Positions 59,304 through 64,000 of a stretch of 64,000 bases of DNA are shown here, piece after piece. The DNA is taken from positions 1 to 64,000 of the IMG/VR virus record IMGVR_UViG_3300032093_000109; one strand, written 5' to 3'. Under the pieces are notes generated by a model that did no database searches, was not told where the DNA came from, and saw only the letters and a list, made by a program, of their open reading frames with translations. A program made the position numbers and the translations under genes. The stretch comes from a virus. How positions within the stretch are numbered: position 1 is the stretch's first letter; every line of letters starts with the position of its first letter.

Positions 59304-59768
59304 TCACCTTACTGCTGCAATGGCTTGCCAAGCTGAGAAGAGACTTTGGGCGTCAGTGGCGTGGCCGTCAGCTTTTGCTGCCAGCTCTGAATATTCGCGA
59401 GTGCACTGCTCGAATACGATGCTGAGGGTATTGGTGTACTGAGCGAGGGAGGTGTCGGTAGCTTGGGCGAAGGAGCTACGACTGGCAATGAGGTCGTCGC
59501 GCAGCCGGTCACGCTCATTGCGAGCGGAATCAGCATCAATGACATTGCGCCGCACAATCTCGACCGCTTTTCTAAGGGCTGCATCTTTTTCCTCCTGCAT
59601 CTGCTGGGTCTTGGCCGCAGCCTGTTCTGTCGCCACCTGAAGCGCCTGAGTGTGCTCAAGCACCATCGCGTCGATCTTACCGTTTAAACGCCACCCGTTG
59701 GCCGTCCAGCCAGTGAGAAGCCCCACAGCCAGCGCACCAGCCAACAAGTAGGGCGTCGGGAAGATCAT
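59304..59768 (-). CDS. i-spanin (Rz-like)
   Basis: The 154-residue protein has an N-terminal membrane anchor (LLAGALAVGLLTGWTANG) and a long periplasmic coiled coil (QALQVATEQAAAKTQQMQEEKDAALRKAVEIV). This is the layout of inner-membrane spanins. With the Rz1-like protein encoded inside it in another frame, it fuses inner and outer membranes at the end of lysis. Confidence 0.8.
   Translation of the reverse strand: MIFPTPYLLAGALAVGLLTGWTANGWRLNGKIDAMVLEHTQALQVATEQAAAKTQQMQEEKDAALRKAVEIVRRNVIDADSARNERDRLRDDLIASRSSFAQATDTSLAQYTNTLSIVFEQCTREYSELAAKADGHATDAQSLFSAWQAIAAVR
59309..59584 (-). CDS. Embedded o-spanin (Rz1-like)
   Basis: This 91-residue gene lies entirely inside the i-spanin in another frame. 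The ATG at 59584 follows AGGAGGAAAAAG, a near-ideal ribosome binding site. The protein has a charged n-region (EKRSR), a hydrophobic core and a lipobox (LAMSVTGC), then a Pro-rich body (PVVAPSPKLPTPPSLSTPIP), the hallmarks of Rz1. The embedded order is the classic lambda Rz/Rz1 arrangement. Confidence 0.85.
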   Translation of the reverse strand: MQPLEKRSRLCGAMSLMLIPLAMSVTGCATTSLPVVAPSPKLPTPPSLSTPIPSASYSSSALANIQSWQQKLTATPLTPKVSSQLGKPLQQ

Positions 59769-60226
59769 GGCACTGGGTACAGCAGCACATCGTCAACTGT
59801 GCCGATGATTGGCTCACGGCCCTGCACCAGATCAACAATCATGTCGTTGTCCAGCTTCTTACCTGCCAGCGAGTTGTCGCTGTGGCGCAGTTGGACGGAA
59901 GTGTTCTGCTGGATTGAGTAGAGCTGAGTCAGGCTTGGCACGATCAGAGCAGCCCATGGCAACAAAGCCTCGGCGGTGCTCTTGGGTGCGGCGATCATCT
60001 GCTGGTTCGACTTGGACCCAGCGTTCTTCAGCGCAAAGTACATCTGAGCAGCGCCCTTGGCTTGAGCGTCACCCTTGGTAGCCATCTCAACGATAGCCAT
60101 GTCAGCACGCATCTCCTGCTCGGCGAGGCGTTTTTCACGAGCTTCCACAGCTGCGTAGTAGGCGTCGTTGCCAGTGGCACAAGCAGTCAGCGTCAGGGCT
60201 GCGGTGAGTGTTGCGATCAGTTTCAT
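59765..60226 (-). CDS. Lipoprotein next to spanins
   Basis: The 153-residue protein has a signal peptide with lipobox (LTAALTLTACATG) and a helical body (AVEAREKRLAEQEMRADMAIVEMATK). It overlaps the i-spanin start by ATGA. It may be a structural or exclusion lipoprotein; function unknown. Confidence 0.65.
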   Translation of the reverse strand: MKLIATLTAALTLTACATGNDAYYAAVEAREKRLAEQEMRADMAIVEMATKGDAQAKGAAQMYFALKNAGSKSNQQMIAAPKSTAEALLPWAALIVPSLTQLYSIQQNTSVQLRHSDNSLAGKKLDNDMIVDLVQGREPIIGTVDDVLLYPVP

Positions 60227-60246
60227 TGCGTTCTCCTGTTTAAAAA

Positions 60247-61260
60247 TTAAGCGATGCGGTAGCGCACCACGACTATGCCGGAGCCACCTGCGCCGGAGTT
60301 GAACCCACGGAAGGCCGCTGCACCGCCACCGCCACCGCCGGTATTGGCAGTTGCAGAGGTTGGTGCCGTTTCGCCGTTGGTGCCGTTACCGCCGCCGCCG
60401 ATACCACCCGTAGGGGAGCCATCTGTGATGGATGTACCGCCGCCACCACCGCCATAGTATTGGGTCGAACCTGTGCGGATGGAGTTACCAACACCGGGGC
60501 CGCCAGCACCGCCGCCGCCAAAGTTCAAGACGGCATTGCCCCCAGCACCGCCAGCACCACCACCACCGCCGCCGTTGCGATATGCGTTGCCTGCAGAGTT
60601 CCAACCATAGCCACCAGCGTTGCCTTGGCCCGATGTCCCGGAGCCGCCTGCAATTGTGTAGTCGCCGCCAGCCGTTGGGGTGCTTCCACCGCCGCCACCA
60701 GAGCCGCCAGAAGCTCCAGCTTCAATACCGCCGCCGCCACCACCAATTGCAGTCAGGCCAAAAATTGAGGAGTTGCCGCCGTTGTTGCCGTTGCCAAGGC
60801 CGGACTGCGAAGAGCCACCAGAACCAACAGACACGCCATAGGACCCAGCAGCTTGCGTCGTGGAGCTTGCCAAAACGCCACCAGCACCGCCACCACCGCC
60901 GCCAGTGAACTCGTAGCTGCTGTACCAGCCTTTGCCACCAGAACCACCACCCGCAACAATCAGATAGTCGATGCTGTTAAAGCCCGACGTGCCTGCGTTG
61001 CTGACTGTCAGCGTGCCACCGGAGGTGAATGTGTGGACCTTGTAAGTTGCACCCCCGGAGGAGTAGGTTGTTTCCGTGCCGCCAGAGGCAATGATGAACC
61101 GAGACTTGCCGTACAGGTTGCTCATGGAAATGGCACCGGAAGGCACTCCGGCCAGCGCACGGACATCCGCGTCGTTTAGGCTGATCTGCGCCGTAGACGA
61201 CTTCTGCAGCTCGACGTTGACCTGAGCCAGCGTGATGGTGCCTGAACTTGGGAGTGCCAT
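60247..61260 (-). CDS. Glycine-rich tail adhesin
   Basis: The 337-residue protein starts MALPSSGTITLAQVNVELQKSSTAQISLNDADVRALAG, which resembles fibre attachment ends. The rest is very Gly-rich with runs of five to seven Gly, consistent with a polyglycine II sandwich as in T4-like gp38 adhesins. The last residues (GIVVVRYRIA) are beta-rich. It lies between the lipoprotein and the S74 fibre. It probably binds the host surface. Confidence 0.75.
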   Translation of the reverse strand: MALPSSGTITLAQVNVELQKSSTAQISLNDADVRALAGVPSGAISMSNLYGKSRFIIASGGTETTYSSGGATYKVHTFTSGGTLTVSNAGTSGFNSIDYLIVAGGGSGGKGWYSSYEFTGGGGGGAGGVLASSTTQAAGSYGVSVGSGGSSQSGLGNGNNGGNSSIFGLTAIGGGGGGIEAGASGGSGGGGGSTPTAGGDYTIAGGSGTSGQGNAGGYGWNSAGNAYRNGGGGGGAGGAGGNAVLNFGGGGAGGPGVGNSIRTGSTQYYGGGGGGTSITDGSPTGGIGGGGNGTNGETAPTSATANTGGGGGGAAAFRGFNSGAGGSGIVVVRYRIA

Positions 61261-62393
61261 TACTTAGCCTCCAGCGCTTTCACCTTGGCGTCAAGCTCCT
61301 TGATGGCCTCGATCAAAACACCAACAATGTTGCCGTAGGCCACCGACAGAATGCCGTTTGCGTTCTCTTGCACGACCTGTGGAAGCACTTCTTGCACCTC
61401 TTGGGCAATGACGCCAATACCGGCAGCGCCGTCTTTGGTAAACGCCACGCCGCGCATGGACTTCACCGTGTCCAGTGCGTACTTAATGGTGACGATGTTT
61501 TCTTTCAGACGACGGTCGGAAAACGCCGTGACGTTGCCAGCCATCGTGAGGTTGCCCGACATATCCATCTGCAAGCGGTTTGCGCCAGCAGACCATCCAC
61601 CAATACGGAACACGTTATCCGTATCCAGACCCATGTTAACTGCAAAACCAGTCCTATGCAGAGACATGGTTGCAGCGCCAACACCACCGCCACCGATCTC
61701 AAAACTTCCGGCTCGGCCTACCGTTGCCGTGTTGCTGCCTATCGGGACGTTGACTAACCCTGAAAAGGTTTTGGTGCCGCCAATGGTTTGGTCGCCTACC
61801 GTGTAAACGCCGTTGGTTACGGTTCCTGCATTGCCCGTCAAGTTCCCCGTGACGTTACCCGTGACGTTACCCGTGACGTTACCCGTCAGGCTGGCTGTGA
61901 TGGTTCCAGCTGCGAAGTTACCCGAGCCGTCTCGCTCAACAAGGGTGTTGGGGGTGTTAACTGATGTGGCCGGGGCGGTTATAAAAGAGAAGTTTGTGCC
62001 GTTCGTCATAACGAACAGGCGACGGCCAGCAGGAACCACCACACCCGTACCAGCCGCAGTGGTGTTGCCTATAACCGTGGAGTTGTAGATCGTGGCCGCG
62101 TAAGCACTGGCGTTGTAGATGACGTACAGCTTGGGGCTGGGCGGGGCGTAGACGTTGAAAACAGCAGCGGTTGTGGTGGTCAGCTCAATCATGGCATTGC
62201 GGGCCTGATCCGCCGCGCCGTCGGCATTGGTGAACGCTTGGTTGGCCGTGGTGACCGACACCGTCTCGTAGCCCGAGATTGCGTCTTCGATTAGAGTACC
62301 TAAGTTTGTATTAGTTGTACTCCCCCAGTTTCCGGCCTGCTCCCCGTTAGCAATTAGTTCTATTCTAAGGTTGGGTGAAAAGCTACTTGGCAT
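61260..62393 (-). CDS. Tail fibre with S74 autochaperone domain
   Basis: The 377-residue protein has an N-terminal attachment end (IELIANGEQAGNWGSTTNTNLGTLIEDAI), a short TGNV tandem repeat, and a C-terminal S74 domain beginning AFSDRRLKENIVTIKYAL, with GVIAQEVQEVLPQVV. The S and K of SDxRLK are the autocleavage residues. S74 folds a trimeric fibre and is then cleaved off. Confidence 0.9.
   Translation of the reverse strand: MPSSFSPNLRIELIANGEQAGNWGSTTNTNLGTLIEDAISGYETVSVTTANQAFTNADGAADQARNAMIELTTTTAAVFNVYAPPSPKLYVIYNASAYAATIYNSTVIGNTTAAGTGVVVPAGRRLFVMTNGTNFSFITAPATSVNTPNTLVERDGSGNFAAGTITASLTGNVTGNVTGNVTGNLTGNAGTVTNGVYTVGDQTIGGTKTFSGLVNVPIGSNTATVGRAGSFEIGGGGVGAATMSLHRTGFAVNMGLDTDNVFRIGGWSAGANRLQMDMSGNLTMAGNVTAFSDRRLKENIVTIKYALDTVKSMRGVAFTKDGAAGIGVIAQEVQEVLPQVVQENANGILSVAYGNIVGVLIEAIKELDAKVKALEAK
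61851..61886 (-). repeat. 12-bp tandem repeat in fibre gene
   Basis: Three exact copies of GACGTTACCCGT, flanked by partial ones, encode the TGNV repeat in the fibre shaft. Slippage here would change shaft length by 4 residues per unit. Confidence 0.85.
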
Positions 62394-62416
62394 GATCGTT
62401 CCTCAAAGTTGCTTGA

Positions 62417-62599
62417 TTATCCAGCATTGGGCTCTGGTTGAACAGGGTCGGCTGGGGTTGGGACGTTGCCCTCGGCCAGCCACGCAAGGTACTCGACGTA
62501 GTCACGATTATCAGGATCGAAGGGGATGAAGGCGTTGTCCGCGATGCGTTTGATGCACTGTGCGGGTTGGCCGAATTGATCTGGTAGTTGTTGGTACAT
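62417..62599 (-). CDS. Small phage protein near fibres (60 aa)
   Basis: The protein has QCIKRIADNAFIPFDPDNRDYVEYLAWLAEGNVPTPAD, a short conserved block seen near fibre genes in phages. It may be a fibre assembly or attachment protein. It has no signal peptide. Function unknown. Confidence 0.65.
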   Translation of the reverse strand: MYQQLPDQFGQPAQCIKRIADNAFIPFDPDNRDYVEYLAWLAEGNVPTPADPVQPEPNAG

Positions 62600-62610
62600 G
62601 ATGTTTTCCC

Positions 62611-63639
62611 TTACAGTTCAATGGAGCCGATAACCCGCGCATTGATGTCTCCGCTGTGCGGATTACTTTGATAAAAACCCTTTGTTGTATCTTGGCTAAA
62701 ATTGGCTACAGCTCCGCTTGTTCCCGACAGAGGTACTAGCGTTAAAGTTGGCGCTGCTCTTTTTTGAACAGCCCAATATCCGGGCTGATAATGCCCAACA
62801 ACTGCCGTTAAAAGAATCATGCCCGTTGTCTCGTAGTACCGCTGACACAACGCCAACTCAGTACCAAAAGGTCTGCGCTCAAAAGGCGTGGCGACTGAGC
62901 CAGCTTCGAGTTGGACGCCGGTGATGTAGAAGGTGGCTCCGCTTGTGCCGACTACGGAGACAGAGCCGGTGGCTGAAATAAGGTTTGACGCTTGCCAAGA
63001 ACCGGCAGTGCCGTTGTATGTTGAGCCAACGCCTAGACCAAACTTCACCCTCAAACCAATACCGTTGTTGGTCAGCCATGTGCCAGACGTATCTCCCGCA
63101 ATAGTCACAGACTTTTGCTCCCAAGTGTTCGCAGCAGAAATGGCATAGGTGAACGGGTAGGCGCGGTTGTTAGCTGAGTTACCAATCGTTCCACCAAACG
63201 TCCCTGTCAGGCTTGAACGGACCCAGAATGAAACTGTTACAGTACTGGCGTTGGCGGTTCCCCACGCTAAATCTGCCGAGTTAAATCCTTCTACTTCTTG
63301 AAGCACGGCGAAATAATCTGAAGCTCCCACGCTATACGCCGACAAGGATGTAACTCCTAAATAGTTTGTGTAGCCAGCAGGGGGTGTAACGCCGCCTGCG
63401 TTTTGTTGGACAGAATATTTAGACGCGACAGACTGCAACTGTTTCCATCTATCTAAAACATACTGCCCATCAGTCGGCGTCACACTCGCCCCAGCGTTCC
63501 TCTGGTCAATGACCATCCCGCCGTTCAGAATTCTATTTCTAAAGCCCTGCAAGCTCTGTGCTGTCGGGGTCATGCCGTTAATCTGGGCGGTGTTGCCCCC
63601 AGCGGCGTTGGTGATGGTGTTGACTGCTAGGGTGCTCAT
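62611..63639 (-). CDS. Tail fibre-like protein (paralogue of the one at 1-504)
   Basis: The 342-residue protein starts MSTLAVNTITNAAGGN and shares a long N-terminal core with the protein at 1-504. It has beta-rich segments (TVSFWVRSSLTGTFGGTI, YNGTAGSWQASNLISATGS) and no S74 domain. It overlaps the next fibre gene by ATGA. It is probably a fibre or baseplate-like receptor protein. Confidence 0.75.
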   Translation of the reverse strand: MSTLAVNTITNAAGGNTAQINGMTPTAQSLQGFRNRILNGGMVIDQRNAGASVTPTDGQYVLDRWKQLQSVASKYSVQQNAGGVTPPAGYTNYLGVTSLSAYSVGASDYFAVLQEVEGFNSADLAWGTANASTVTVSFWVRSSLTGTFGGTIGNSANNRAYPFTYAISAANTWEQKSVTIAGDTSGTWLTNNGIGLRVKFGLGVGSTYNGTAGSWQASNLISATGSVSVVGTSGATFYITGVQLEAGSVATPFERRPFGTELALCQRYYETTGMILLTAVVGHYQPGYWAVQKRAAPTLTLVPLSGTSGAVANFSQDTTKGFYQSNPHSGDINARVIGSIEL

Positions 63640-64000
63640 GCTCGACCTTTCAATGCTGCGATTTCAGCGGCTTGTGCGTCCACTTTGGCGTTGAGCTCTT
63701 GGATGGCTGCGGTCAGTGTGGCAACCAAGAAGCTGGTGTCGATGCCTTGGGGGTTGATGGAGCCGTCTTCGTTGACTGCGTCCTTCTCACCACTCACGCA
63801 CTCAGGCACAACCGCTTGCAACTCATGCGCAATGAAGCCTTGGCTCTGGCTGTCATCTGCGTTCCACTTGTAGGTGACGGGCTTCAGTTGAGCGACCTTG
63901 GCAAGCGCACCAGTCATGGGCTGGATGTCGTGCTTCAGGCGGTAGTCGGAAGAAGTGTTGTAGGAGGTTGCTGTGGTTGTTACGATTATGGTCCCAACAA
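63636..64000 (-). CDS. Tail fibre with S74 domain, 3' part only (cut by window edge)
   Basis: The frame is open through 64000 and has no start in the window. The last residues have SYNTSSDYRLKHDI, MTGALAKVAQLKPV and GFIAHELQAVVPE, which are an S74 autochaperone domain with S and K positioned for self-cleavage, and an end helix (LNAKVDAQAAEIAALKG). The missing part would hold the rest of a fibre. Gap size outside the window is unknown. Confidence 0.85.
   Translation of the reverse strand, partial: VGTIIVTTTATSYNTSSDYRLKHDIQPMTGALAKVAQLKPVTYKWNADDSQSQGFIAHELQAVVPECVSGEKDAVNEDGSINPQGIDTSFLVATLTAAIQELNAKVDAQAAEIAALKGRA

Noticed and set aside
1-64000. Diversity-generating retroelement or CRISPR array
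   Set aside because: No reverse transcriptase, template repeat pair or regularly spaced repeats were seen.

Overview
The window looks like most of a tailed double-stranded DNA phage genome, probably a short-tailed (podovirus-type) phage with an SU10/phiEco32-like head and connector module. The host is inferred to be Gram-negative because the lysis cassette contains an i-spanin with an embedded Rz1-type o-spanin and a zinc M15 peptidoglycan hydrolase. Moderately GC-rich coding suggests a betaproteobacterium-like host, but nothing in the sequence proves this. No integrase, CI-type repressor module, tRNA gene, CRISPR array or reverse transcriptase was seen, so a lytic lifestyle is the simplest reading.

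Layout. Positions 18355 down to 1 (minus strand) hold packaging and head genes: small and large terminase, a HEIEH zincin-like protein, portal, a GroES-like cochaperonin, scaffold, major capsid, decoration proteins, a cluster of tiny basic proteins, two connector/adaptor proteins and the first tail and fibre genes. Positions 18829-41101 (plus strand) hold the early and middle region: many small unknown genes, an M20/M28-type zinc peptidase, regulators, VRR-NUC and Cas4-like nucleases, family A DNA polymerase, a SNF2-type helicase, a putative ssDNA-binding protein and a primase-polymerase/helicase fusion. Positions 64000 down to 41094 (minus strand) hold fibres with S74 autochaperone domains, a glycine-rich adhesin, the lysis cassette, tail proteins, internal virion proteins and a 2914-residue polyvalent protein. 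The window starts and ends inside minus-strand fibre genes. If the genome is circular or circularly permuted and slightly longer than 64 kb, the two minus-strand blocks form one continuous late region.

Regulation. The 18.4-18.8 kb gap is the divergent early/late control region. A 16-bp motif, TGTCtAACAatGGACA, lies here and again directly downstream of -10 boxes at 25.11 and 35.73 kb, so one regulator probably controls three promoters. Five intergenic copies of the palindrome AGGGACA-NCG-TGTCCCT punctuate 18.77-22.2 kb. Three of them are followed by a second hairpin whose sequence differs but whose pairing is kept. An AT-rich island with short repeats at 19.6-19.87 kb is a candidate replication origin.

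The observations most worth following are the shared operator, the two-hairpin intergenic element, a GG motif and conserved basic tail shared by many virion-associated proteins alongside several phage zincins, a protein built from eleven exact-length 20-residue repeats, three HNH genes inserted at gene junctions, and an unusual nested RNA structure at 30.15-30.3 kb.
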